Origin: Galdieria sulphuraria | Taxonomy: Eukaryota > Rhodophyta > Bangiophyceae > Galdieriales > Galdieriaceae | Direction: 5' to 3' | DNA length: 26,701 nucleotides | Assembly: GCF_000341285.1 (NCBI RefSeq) | Contig: NW_005178466.1 | Location: 150,370 to 177,070, forward strand | Shown here: positions 1 to 11,257 of the stretch, in pieces | Layout of the letters: each line of letters starts with the position of its first letter | How positions within the stretch are numbered: the first letter of the stretch is position 1 | Notes under the pieces: model-generated | What the model saw: only the letters and a program-made list of their open reading frames with translations | Databases searched by the model: none | Told to the model about the DNA's origin: nothing | Position numbers and translations under genes: made by a program

Positions 1-164
1 GTTTGTGGGAGGAAGGCTGGTGACTCTTCAGTAACTCCTATATACTGAAACGACCCAAACTCACTTTGAACAGCCCCTGAAGTATCGACGCCGTTTTTCT
101 GACTTGATAAGAGTAAGAACACAAAAACAAACCAAAAGTGTAGACGAGAAAACATGTTGTTCAT
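1..164 (-). CDS. N-terminus of a secreted or membrane protein (cut by left edge)
   Basis: An open frame runs leftward from an ATG at 164-162 to the window edge (54 codons). An in-frame TAG 30 bases upstream (194-192) shows that this is the first Met of the frame; a second Met is at codon 4. The N-terminus has the layout of a signal peptide or signal anchor: a short polar start with one Arg, a hydrophobic core (residues about 10-19, WFVFVFLLLS), then polar residues after about residue 20. The remaining residues match nothing I recognise, and most of the protein lies outside the window. It is transcribed in the same direction as the hydrolase to its right. The signal sequence is seen; targeting to the ER is an inference; the function is unknown. 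Confidence 0.55.
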   Translation of the reverse strand, partial: MNNMFSRLHFWFVFVFLLLSSQKNGVDTSGAVQSEFGSFQYIGVTEESPAFLPQ

Positions 165-533
165 AATATCAACAAATTTGCTTGACCTCCTCTACAGCCA
201 AAATGAAAATCTAAATTGAGGCCTTCGAGGCTATTTTGGAAGAAATGAAAACATTTCTTGTTTATTCTTTACACTAACAAAAGTTTCTGTACACCTTCGT
301 TCTTATACAAACTAATAAAACGTAAATCAGTCCTTTTGTGGTTTGAAATAATCTTAATGGCGAAGAATGCTTCCCGCTTCTATTTTAGTGAAATAGGAAA
401 TGAACAGCCGAATAAAACAAAGTCTCTAAAGATCATTCTTAATTATCAATATTATTAAAATCTAATGTCCGGATTTCACGACTCTTCGAATGGCATCATA
501 AGCAAAGCTTGTTATGTATTCCAGTACAAGTCT
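165..533. other. Intergenic, no gene seen
   Basis: This AT-rich stretch lies between the start of the left-edge gene and the stop of the alpha/beta hydrolase, both on the minus strand. It should hold the hydrolase 3' UTR and the promoter of the left-edge gene. A 66-codon plus-strand open frame (258-458) has no family resemblance and starts at a non-ATG codon, so I do not call it. I see no RNA gene or repeat. Confidence 0.6.
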
Positions 534-2214
534 TCAGAAGCAATTTGGTAAATTTTGACGTAAAAAGCCTATTACTGCAGACCTATACTTTTCCGGCTCT
601 TTATCGAAAAGTGCACAATGTACTGCGTCTCTTGCTTCAAAAAAAGCTTTTGGTTCCGGAGCCGCTTCAAAGATACGTTTACCATGTTCAAATGGAACGA
701 TTTCATCGGAAGTACCATGTAGCACGAGAATCGGGCAAACTAGATCTTTGGCAGCATCAACTGCCCCATAATCACGGATACCTTGTCCTATACGAAACAG
801 CAAAACCCGACTTGCCAATAAGAACAAAAGTCTTCTGGCTACATGATAACTATCTTTGGGAAGATAATTGCCAAATAACCTACAATACATTAAAAAATTG
901 TCACTTTGGAAAAAGTTTGCAGCTTACAGTTCAAGATGATAGCAAAACAAGTCAGTTGCCCTAGTAAATGGATTTTCCGCAACAACGGCATCCACAATGG
1001 AAGGCATCAGTGCTGCAGCCAAAATAGCACTTGAAGCACCAGCTGAAGTTCCCATTAAAACAATACACTCTGCGCCTTTCTGTTCTCTAAGAAATCGTGC
1101 TGCAGCAATGACATCATACTTTTCACGAACTCCAAACGCAAAACCCTTTCCACTGCCATCGCTTAAGCCATGTTCCGAAAGATCAAAAAGCAATACATCA
1201 AAATTTGCAGCATGCAACATTGCTGTATGCCTTAAAAATGCTCTCCTGTCTCTTCCAGCCCCATGAACACAAACAACCATACACTTTTTTGGCTTCTTCG
1301 CACAAACAAACCATCCTCGCAGAATCTTATTCTGAGAATTGTAGAATTCGACCTTTTCATAGTCGAGTCCCAAATCATATCTAAAGAAGAAAAAAAGTTG
1401 AGAAAATTAGAAAACAATTTCCTACAAAGCATTACTTTGGGTCATGACAAACTCCTTGCCAATAGTCCGGTAAGCCAATCATACTTAGACCATTCTTCAT
1501 ATCTCCAGGACGATACCATGGCGGTCTCATAGCAACTTCTGAAGCAAATATAAGAACAAGCACAATATACCAAACGAATAGAAACATATAATACAAGAGG
1601 AGCTTTAGCCACGGCACAAATGCAAAAGGAACAATGAACGGAAATAATAAAGCCAACGACAATCTTAAAGGTTCAAATAACAAGTGTGGACTAGAAATAA
1701 ATTGTGTTGCCTCCGCTTTTGCAACTTGAAACTCTTTCTTAGTAAAGGTTTTCACATTCTTCATCACCTTCGAAAAATCGTCCACCGCCTTTCGATTAGC
1801 TTGACGTGCCGCTTGCAAGGCATTTAGAGTACTGAGAGAACGAGACCTTATAAGTTGAGCAACATCGTGTCTTCGAAAGACACTCTCTCCTGAAGGCTTC
1901 GAATCAAACCTTCCTTCCCTTTCAGAGTCACTTGGAGAGGACAGTACATTGCTGGACAAGTCAGATTCTGAAGGCAAGTGATACGTTGAGTCCTCAGCAA
2001 CAAAAAATAGACTTGAGTCTGTCTTTGGTGAATTCCGAATTTTGTTTCTGGAAAGATGTCTTCCTAAACGTCTCCTTATCGACTTCAGTGGAGAAAGCTT
2101 TTCTTCAACCTGGCTGGAGTCCAATGAGACTTCACTATCACTTGAAAATGTTCTAGCAGTGAGATTCGGTGAGGACGCCGACTGTCTTGTTTCTCCAAAG
2201 TGAGTTGTTCGCAT
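534..2214 (-). CDS. Membrane-anchored alpha/beta hydrolase with serine-rich N-terminus
   Basis: Three exons on the minus strand (2214-1436, 1380-928, 879-534; introns of 55 and 48 nt, both GT-AG) give 525 aa. Residues 1 to about 115 are Ser-rich and charged, probably disordered and cytosolic. A basic/coiled stretch follows, then two hydrophobic helices at about 185-202 and 205-225. The C-terminal half is an alpha/beta hydrolase: oxyanion-type HGAG near 299, nucleophile elbow GTSAG with Ser372, acid Asp469 (HGTSDEIVP) and His498 (DAVHCALF). The complete triad suggests an active serine hydrolase (lipase, esterase or acyl-transferase type; substrate unknown). An in-frame TTG lies four codons upstream, but the first ATG is at 2214, so I start there; a TAG closes the frame just above it. 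It diverges from DLD. Splices were chosen because both restore an uninterrupted hydrolase fold; the exact 5' end is less sure. Confidence 0.88.
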
Positions 2215-4517
<2,303 letters not shown>

Positions 4518-5983
4518 ATGGAAATAAAGGTTTTTTTTGTGAATTTTGTACTGGTTGATCTTTAAGAACTAAAGTTTATGAAAAACCGTTTTGCGAAGTT
4601 TTAAATTCAAAGATTCGTTTGTAGTCATCATCCTCGTCAGGACAAGTTGCATAATATCGAAAAGCTACAATATTTGTGTACAGAAACTATCTTGGAATGT
4701 TTGTCTTTGAAAGGTGTTCAACTATGAAAAGTTCATGTGGTCGATTTCTCGCATTAGCCTCATCGACATTTCAACAATCACGTGTAGACGCCACCAAATT
4801 TTTTAAAGTCCTTTCTTGTCGTCCCAAATACTGAGGGCTCGATTTGACGGTCTAAGTACGTTGTGTGACCAGGAGTCTCTGTAGTAATGAAGATAACGTG
4901 GAAGCCACCCTAAATAAACCCTAAAGGGACATTAGCAATAAGTTACTGTGCTAAAAACAACGCTTCCATCCTTCAGTAAACTTTGAAATGCTACAGGCAT
5001 ACAACAGTCCACGAACCAACGAAGGACATCGAAGTCTTATTTTCTGTTTCTTTGAGTGGAAGGATATCTTTGTTCGTGACGAAACTTTTAAGACGAGACG
5101 TCGCAAATTGTCTTGCCTTGGTTTATCATCTGCCAATACATCTTGATTGACTGATTTAACGTGTGACAGTTGAACAGGAGAGTGAGAAGGATACCAACGT
5201 GGGATTTTACAGTGGAAGTTTTGTAGCTTGTTAGCTTCGTTAGCGTTATAGGAGAAGAGTCTCTGAAAGCCATGAAACCTATGTAATATAGATCATTTCG
5301 TAATATTTTGTCAGAGTGAAAATTGCATTAAGAATATAGTTGCAAGAGTGCGAAAGTAGAAATCAAAAATAAAACCATTTCTTTGAGGAAAAAATCTCTC
5401 TATTTGTAGGATACAAAACAGAACCCTCATGCAAATTCACATTTGATCTCTGATTCAATCCCTTCCACACGCTTCTTTTCAGTCAAAGAAGTCTTGGAAG
5501 CTACCCACGCAATGAGTGGCTGGGATTTTGCGTCGTTCTCCCGTTTGTTTGTACGCCTCCACTTTTTCATATTTTAGGTTATTTGAGCATCGTGTACCCT
5601 TGACTTTTCTCTTTCAACGGTATTTATCTGTTGGGTTGCTGCTTAACTATAGAAAGGGAGGTCTTGTTTAACGGGTGTCTGAATATTTACCCTCTTTGAG
5701 GAAAGAGTGCTTACTCAAGAGTAGTGGTTGTAGTCGCCTATTGGTGAATCACCAGTAGCTTCTGTTGCCTTATTTTCACAAATATTGTTGGCAGTAGCTT
5801 TGGTTGGCACAGTTTGTAGTACTTTTACAAATTTTATAGTTCTATTCCTGACTGGAATTGCCGCTGTCACTGAAAGATACAAATTTTTAACTGAACGGAA
5901 ACATATAAGCAGTGCAGGACCTATATGTGGCTGGGGAGTTCTGTCTATATTCGGTCCTCGAACCAGTGATTTTTTTTTCACAA
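4518..5983. other. Gene-poor 1.4 kb stretch
   Basis: This is the longest part without a gene I can support. It holds the DLD 3' UTR and the promoter and 5' UTR of the Ser-rich gene. Contents seen: a plus-strand 36-codon frame (4724-4834) with a basic, presequence-like N-terminus; two overlapping minus-strand frames (5273-5088 and 5136-4951) that could be joined by a 65-nt GT-AG intron into about 85 residues of no known family; two CCCTAAA heptamers (4908-4914, 4919-4925), the second within AAACCCTAAA, which resembles the plant telo-box; and a 14-codon upstream ORF (5925-5969) just before the next start. None is strong enough to call as a gene. Confidence 0.5.
4523..4528 (+). terminator. Possible DLD poly(A) signal (AATAAA)
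   Basis: A canonical AATAAA lies 6 bases after the DLD stop codon and is followed by a T-rich run (about 4531-4538). It would give an extremely short 3' UTR, which suits the packing of this genome. Whether this organism uses AATAAA is not known from the window. Confidence 0.35.
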
Positions 5984-8434
5984 ATGGTCGATGTTCTTGA
6001 TATACTTCGCATAGCAAAGGATGATACCGTCAAAAACGTAGCTGCTATGGATGTCTTATCAAATGGCAAAAAGAGAGCTATGGAAACTGACTCACCACCT
6101 CCAATTTCGAAACAAATACTGTCTTATATTTTCTCGAAACTTACGACCCCACCAAGTACACCTTCAAATGAACTTACCCGAAAAGAAGGTGTTCAGTCCT
6201 CTAAACTGTCGAATCCTTCAACACAAGAGCAACTCTATTGCAATAATGTGGAGAACAATAATAGTCACGTTGACAGAGCCGATGACATTTATTGTCGTTC
6301 ATATATCCATTCATCAGATGATGTTAACTTGATTGATAGTACGCATAAGGAGTCGTTGGTAGCTGGTGAAGTCGACAAGGTTGGCTCATCATCAGAAGAG
6401 GGGCGAACAGATTTAGAAGATTACGACGGTTCTTCAAAGTCACAGGGAGAGAAGACATCAAGTTCCAGTAATGAACAAGACGTTCCCTCAAAATATTTTC
6501 GTTACTTGTCGATAGAGAGTGATCGAGGAAGTCATTTTCTTTATGGGCTGGTAATTCCTCTGGTCGCGAGAATTTTATTGGTCTCATGTCCTAATGTCAT
6601 GTGTATCGTTGAGATACCTGTAATAGAAAGAAAGAAACAGACTTCACAGTCTTCCAGTTCAGATGAGTCCATTCCTAGTGGTAATACTAGCCCTGGAGAG
6701 GGTAATGCCGAGTTTCACCGCTCGTCTTCTAACGATTCACGAGGAAGCACTCACATACAAAGTGGAGAGTCCTTGCAGAGAGACAATTCTTGTAGCGAAA
6801 AGTCAAGCCATAGAGGAAGCACATTACACGGGGCATTCAACTGTTCTTTCATTACCGACCCTTTCAGGCGAGAGAGAGCTGCACGTCTTATCTCGAGTAG
6901 TGTGGAGGCGCTAACCGCCAAAGTTCATGTTCCACATCACGATGGTTCAGAGTTTACTCTTAGTCGTATACAACCTTCTAGACATTGCTATATAAGAGAC
7001 GAAAAAAGTCGCACACTTTGTGGTGCAAAGGTTGAATACACAAATGGTTCTTCATGCGAAGTAACCGTAGATGATGCATTTCATGTACTTGCTATAAGGA
7101 GACCTGAATTGGATACTCCTGTTCTTCTTTTCACGTTTGACTGCGATAGTCATGAAAAAAAATTCCAGGAATGTTTGGGCTACAAAAATTCGTTTATTAT
7201 CGATATCAAAAGCAGTGAAAAGCCAGGTTTAGGCAATGAAAGATTTGCCCGCACCTCAAAGATTGCAATGTGCAACAAGCGTCTTCCTAGAAGACTATCG
7301 TCTTCGAAGCTGTTGTCGAACTTTACGAATGAGAAAGATGTTACCCATCGAAAGGAGAAGTCCATGTCGTCAGTACAGCATTCACAAACACTTCGTAGAA
7401 GTCGTTCGTCGAAGTTATTGAGCAAGTCACAGGGAAGCCGTACCGGAGAAAAAAGGGAAAGGAGTCCACAGGTGCCATGTAAGGCGGCTCTGAATAGGGC
7501 AGATTACTCCCAGAAATACGCAAAACTTGAAAGTGAAACAAATGCTCAAGCTGGTTCATGTAAGATTCATGATACAAAGTATCTATCTAGTGGCTTATTA
7601 GATACTCGTTTTACGGAACAAGTTGTTTCACCTTTGGACATAACGCCACCGAAGAGAGAAGCATCTAATCTCTCATATGGCGCATTTCCTCAATACTCTG
7701 ACCAGACTAGTCCCTATTTAGGACGTGAACATACAGAGACACATGATAACGTGATGGTTGCTTATCCGTATGTTTTGGGATTTTCGAATGATATGCATTC
7801 GCTTCATGAAATGGCCATGTTACCCGTGCAGCCAAACACTGCTTCTTCGGGCCCCGTTTTTTCAGCTCCTGTTGCTAGTCTTCATCCATCTTCACTGTAT
7901 TCTGGTGGTTTCGATCGTTCTACATACTATACCATGCCGCTTGTATTCCATCCAACTTCCTTCTTGAGAGAAAATAATCCGTTGCCTGGCCATGGTCCCC
8001 AGTTGAATGCAAATCAACACATGGCGGACGTCTTGTCAAATGGATGTCATAGTTTCGATTGGAGTAGCTCTTCGAAGAGTCCCGTTTTCTCTCAGCAGTG
8101 CGGAGTGGAACAAGGATCTAAATTGACAAGCCTCTTCTCATCCACACAACAGTCTTTCCCGCTTCCCGAGACACAAATGAGTTATCTGGACAAAGTACAC
8201 AAGTGGTATGCTCACAGTGAAGACTTGTTTTCCGAAAAAGGCACGAAGCAGTCACCCGTGTTTCGTGAAATGAGGAGCCCTACTTTTTCGGACACGATAG
8301 TGAGTAGCCCAAAGTGCACGAATGCTAGTAGTGACGATGATTCGTCTGTAAGAAAAGTAGCTTCAGAAGCACTAGCCATGCTTGGTGAATCCCTTAGAGA
8401 TGAAACTGCTCATTCACAGGATGAGAAAATATAA
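5984..8434 (+). CDS. Large serine-rich protein of unknown function
   Basis: One uninterrupted frame of 816 aa starts at the ATG at 5984. The frame extends 24 codons further up, but only to a GTG. I recognise no family. Residues about 30-280 and 430-816 are Ser/Thr-rich, with many SP/TP sites and acidic or basic patches, so they are likely disordered and heavily phosphorylated. A hydrophobic stretch at about 186-206 (residues such as LVIPLVARILLVSCPNV) is the only candidate membrane segment. Residues about 285-410 look folded, mixing charged and hydrophobic residues with several Cys/His. Two related motifs occur at about 424-455 and 470-485 (RRLSSSKLLS and RRSRSSKLLS), and DVLSNG occurs both near the N-terminus and again near residue 684. 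A C-terminal block is helix-like (VASEALAMLGESLRDE). AATAAA lies 82 bases past the stop. It could be a lineage-specific regulator or scaffold. Confidence 0.8.
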   Translation: MVDVLDILRIAKDDTVKNVAAMDVLSNGKKRAMETDSPPPISKQILSYIFSKLTTPPSTPSNELTRKEGVQSSKLSNPSTQEQLYCNNVENNNSHVDRADDIYCRSYIHSSDDVNLIDSTHKESLVAGEVDKVGSSSEEGRTDLEDYDGSSKSQGEKTSSSSNEQDVPSKYFRYLSIESDRGSHFLYGLVIPLVARILLVSCPNVMCIVEIPVIERKKQTSQSSSSDESIPSGNTSPGEGNAEFHRSSSNDSRGSTHIQSGESLQRDNSCSEKSSHRGSTLHGAFNCSFITDPFRRERAARLISSSVEALTAKVHVPHHDGSEFTLSRIQPSRHCYIRDEKSRTLCGAKVEYTNGSSCEVTVDDAFHVLAIRRPELDTPVLLFTFDCDSHEKKFQECLGYKNSFIIDIKSSEKPGLGNERFARTSKIAMCNKRLPRRLSSSKLLSNFTNEKDVTHRKEKSMSSVQHSQTLRRSRSSKLLSKSQGSRTGEKRERSPQVPCKAALNRADYSQKYAKLESETNAQAGSCKIHDTKYLSSGLLDTRFTEQVVSPLDITPPKREASNLSYGAFPQYSDQTSPYLGREHTETHDNVMVAYPYVLGFSNDMHSLHEMAMLPVQPNTASSGPVFSAPVASLHPSSLYSGGFDRSTYYTMPLVFHPTSFLRENNPLPGHGPQLNANQHMADVLSNGCHSFDWSSSSKSPVFSQQCGVEQGSKLTSLFSSTQQSFPLPETQMSYLDKVHKWYAHSEDLFSEKGTKQSPVFREMRSPTFSDTIVSSPKCTNASSDDDSSVRKVASEALAMLGESLRDETAHSQDEKI

Positions 8435-8965
8435 CAATTAGGTTTTCTTATCGGGCTGAAGTGTTTGTTAATTTTTAGACTAGAAGTGCATTTGTACATT
8501 GATGAAGATTTATATAATAAAGGTTTCTTGTAAGAGTTTTTGTTAGACCACCGTGTTTATCTTTAATGAAATACTATTAGGAAATAACAACTACGGCTAT
8601 TCATAGTGGCAACTTGCTTTTGTTCAGATTCAATATCCAAATGTTGACTCAGTTATGAAAGAAAGTGGATCTGTGAAGTCCCTCTATTTGATAGAAAGTA
8701 CCCACATACTGTAATATATTCAGAATTCTCTTATTTCTCCTCCAAAGTTCTTCTGAGAAGAGTTTCAACTTGTACAATGTAGGAACGAGTAAAAAAGCAA
8801 TAACTACAGTAGTGAATTGTTTTCTCAAACCTTGAAATGCTTTCGTATTAGAGAGAAGAAAGACAAAGGTGGGAAGGCTTTGGCTTCGTCATTTGAAGAA
8901 AATTGTACTCATTGGCAGTTTAAATTTGGGTTGTTTCCAACTGTATTAAGTGTCACTTGTTCACA
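8435..8965. other. Intergenic, no gene seen
   Basis: This 531-base spacer lies between two plus-strand genes. An AATAAA at 8516-8521 is a likely poly(A) signal for the Ser-rich gene. The rest should be the importin alpha promoter and 5' UTR. I see no open frame of note, RNA gene or repeat. Confidence 0.55.
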
Positions 8966-10800
8966 ATGATCGGTGCCAGACAGTCAAGACTAGAAGCAAG
9001 AAAGAAGAACTTCAAAAAGTCCGTGGACGTTGAAGAGTCTAGGAAAAAACGAGAAGATCATACGGTGGAAATAAGAAAGTCGAAAAGAGAAGAAAACCTT
9101 ATGAAGAAGAGGAGGGAGAAGGGTCAGCAAACCGTGGTGGGATCGGGGGAAGCTGCTACCCAAGCTTTGGACGCAGCTGTCTTGGCTAGAATTCCGAAAT
9201 TAGTACAAGATATTTGGAGCGCTGACACTGCTACTCAGTTAGAGTGTACAAAGGAGTTTCGTCAACTGTTATCTATTGGTAAGTAGTTGGTTGAAGAACA
9301 GGAACTTTGAAGAGAAGAAGGTTTTTGAAGATTTGAAAGAGAATAATACTGACTTGTTGTTTTATTAGAAAAAAATCCACCTATAAGCGAAGTGATTAGC
9401 ACTAGTGTGGTTCCAAGATTTGTGGAATTTTTAAATAGAGAAGATTCACCCCAGTTGCAGTTTGAAGCTGCTTGGGTGCTAACAAATATTGCGTCTGGCA
9501 CTTGTGAACACACCACAACTGTGGTTGAAGCTGGCGCCGTTCCTATTTTTGTGAAACTGATGACGTCTCCACACGAAGACGTTAGAGAGCAAGCGATTTG
9601 GGCTTTGGGAAACATCGCTGGAGATTCTCCAGAGTATAGAAACCTTGTCTTGCAACAAGGTGCGATGGCACCTCTTCTTGAGCAGCTTTCACATACCTCG
9701 AAGGTAGTTTAAATTCAGTTTTTTGTGCTTTTTTTATTTTTTTCTCGTAGTTTTCAATGTTGAGAAATGCTACGTGGACACTGTCTAATCTTTGTAGAGG
9801 AAAGCCTCAGCCACCGTTTGACTTGGTTAGACCAGCACTGAAGACTCTTGCACATTTGGTTTACTCTAACGATGAAGAAGTTTTAACTGATGCTTGTTGG
9901 GCTCTATCTTATCTTTCTGATGGTTCAAACGATAAAATACAAGCAGTTATTGAGTCAGGAGTATGTGATTAAGTTGTTAGATGAAACGTATATTTATTGC
10001 TTTTTTTAGGTAACAAGACGACTAGTGGAGTTATTGATGCATCAGAGTGTGTCTGTTCAAACTCCTGCTCTGCGTACGATAGGAAATATCGTAACTGGCG
10101 ATGACACTCAAACTCAGATAGTTATTAACTGTTCAGCATTACCATGTCTCGCCACATTACTCAACTCTCCGAAGAAGAGCATTCGGAAAGAAGCTTGTTG
10201 GACAATAAGTAACATAACAGCTGGAACTAAAGAACAGATTCAAGCGGTAATTGATGCCAATATTATTCCACCGCTTATCAACCTGTTGAAGAATGCGGAA
10301 TTTGACGTCAAGAAAGAAGCAGCATGGGCCATATCGAATGCTACTTCTGGTGGCACTATAGAACAAATGCAGTATTTAGTCAGCCAGGGTTGCATCCCAC
10401 CATTGTGTAATTTGCTTACTGTGCAGGACTTTCGAATCATCATCGTTGCTTTAGAAGGTTTGGAAAACATTCTTCGTGTGGGTGAAAGATTAGCAGTTGG
10501 TGGGCTTAACCAGTATGCACTGTTTGTTGAGGAAGCAGAAGGAGTTGACAAGATTGAATCATTGCAAACGCATATAAATGAAGAGATTTATTCTAAAGGT
10601 AAGAACAGATGTGTGGAACTAAGACGAATTGGTTTGAATATTTACTTGTAGCTTTGAAAATTTTGGAGACTTATTTCAACGGTGCTTCAGAACCAGTGGA
10701 GGGAGTAACACCAGTTTCTACAGAAGGGCAGTTTGGTTTTGGCTTGAATAGTCATGTTCCGTCACAAGGAGGTTTCAATTTTGGTGATATGCAAGAATGA
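8966..10800 (+). CDS. Importin subunit alpha (karyopherin alpha)
   Basis: Five exons (8966-9278, 9369-9703, 9751-9960, 10010-10598, 10652-10800; introns 90, 47, 49 and 53 nt) encode 531 aa, the normal length for the family. Importin alpha binds classical nuclear localisation signals and bridges cargo to importin beta. Residues about 1-60 form a basic importin-beta-binding domain ([18 protein letters not shown], then [12 protein letters not shown]). Armadillo repeats follow, with the NLS-binding signature of Trp and Asn seen repeatedly: [68 protein letters not shown] short acidic/Gly tail ([10 protein letters not shown], then GFNFGDMQE) closes the protein. The ATG at 8966 is preferred to an in-frame TTG three codons upstream. 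The first intron is twice the length of the others. Confidence 0.97.
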
Positions 10801-11257
10801 GTTCTCTTAAATTAGACTGAGGATGATTGGTCGAGAATTTTGTGCCTTAATTTTACTGATACCCTATACAAACTCTGATATTTTATAAGATATTTCATGA
10901 CATTCGAATATTATATTGCATAAACACAGGAATTACTGCATTTACAAAGAGCATGATTGGTTTAGAAAATGCAAGTTATATATATGATCTATTTTTGATG
11001 CTTTATTTCGATATATCCAATGCAACATTTGTGGAAAGTTTACTTTGGGCAGCCATCAAAGTATCCGAGTAAGTTACTCTGCGTCATTGTCCATAAATGA
11101 GTATATCCTGATGTAACTCGAAATCTCTCTCGAGATGATCGAGTTCCAATCCCAACGACCCATTATCGTATCGAATTTATTTGAGTGGAATTCAATCGAG
11201 TGGAATCGAGTTTGAAAGACAATTTACCACCTCTTGTGCTCATGGTTGGTATAGTAC
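10801..11257. other. Intergenic with short GAGTGGAAT direct repeat
   Basis: This 457-base spacer lies between importin alpha and the TRPC4AP homologue, both on the plus strand. It is AT-rich, with no AATAAA close to the importin stop. At 11183-11191 and 11198-11206 the nonamer GAGTGGAAT occurs twice with a 15-base period, within a cluster of ATCGAG/TCGAGT words (about 11130-11212). This is about 50-130 bases before the next start codon, where a promoter element would be expected. Function is not known. Confidence 0.4.

Noticed and set aside
219-231. Short inverted repeat GCCT-TCG-AGGC
   Set aside because: A stem of only 4-5 pairs is common by chance and no bacterial-type terminator is expected in this genome.
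509-964. Plus-strand 151-codon frame
   Set aside because: It is the antisense shadow of hydrolase exons 2 and 3, which carry the catalytic triad motifs.
4951-5273. Two overlapping minus-strand frames joinable by a 65-nt intron into an 85-residue protein
   Set aside because: The acceptor is pyrimidine-poor, the product matches nothing, and no neighbouring evidence supports a gene.
5785-6000. Plus-strand hydrophobic 71-codon frame before the Ser-rich gene
   Set aside because: It starts at TTG, overlaps the Ser-rich start out of frame, and has no plausible splice into it.
5715-6017. Minus-strand 100-codon frame overlapping the start of the Ser-rich gene
   Set aside because: It lies antisense to the better-supported long frame, and its composition gives no family signal.
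11135-11160. tRNA-like T-loop words (GAGTTCCAATCCC)
   Set aside because: No matching acceptor, D or anticodon arms around it.
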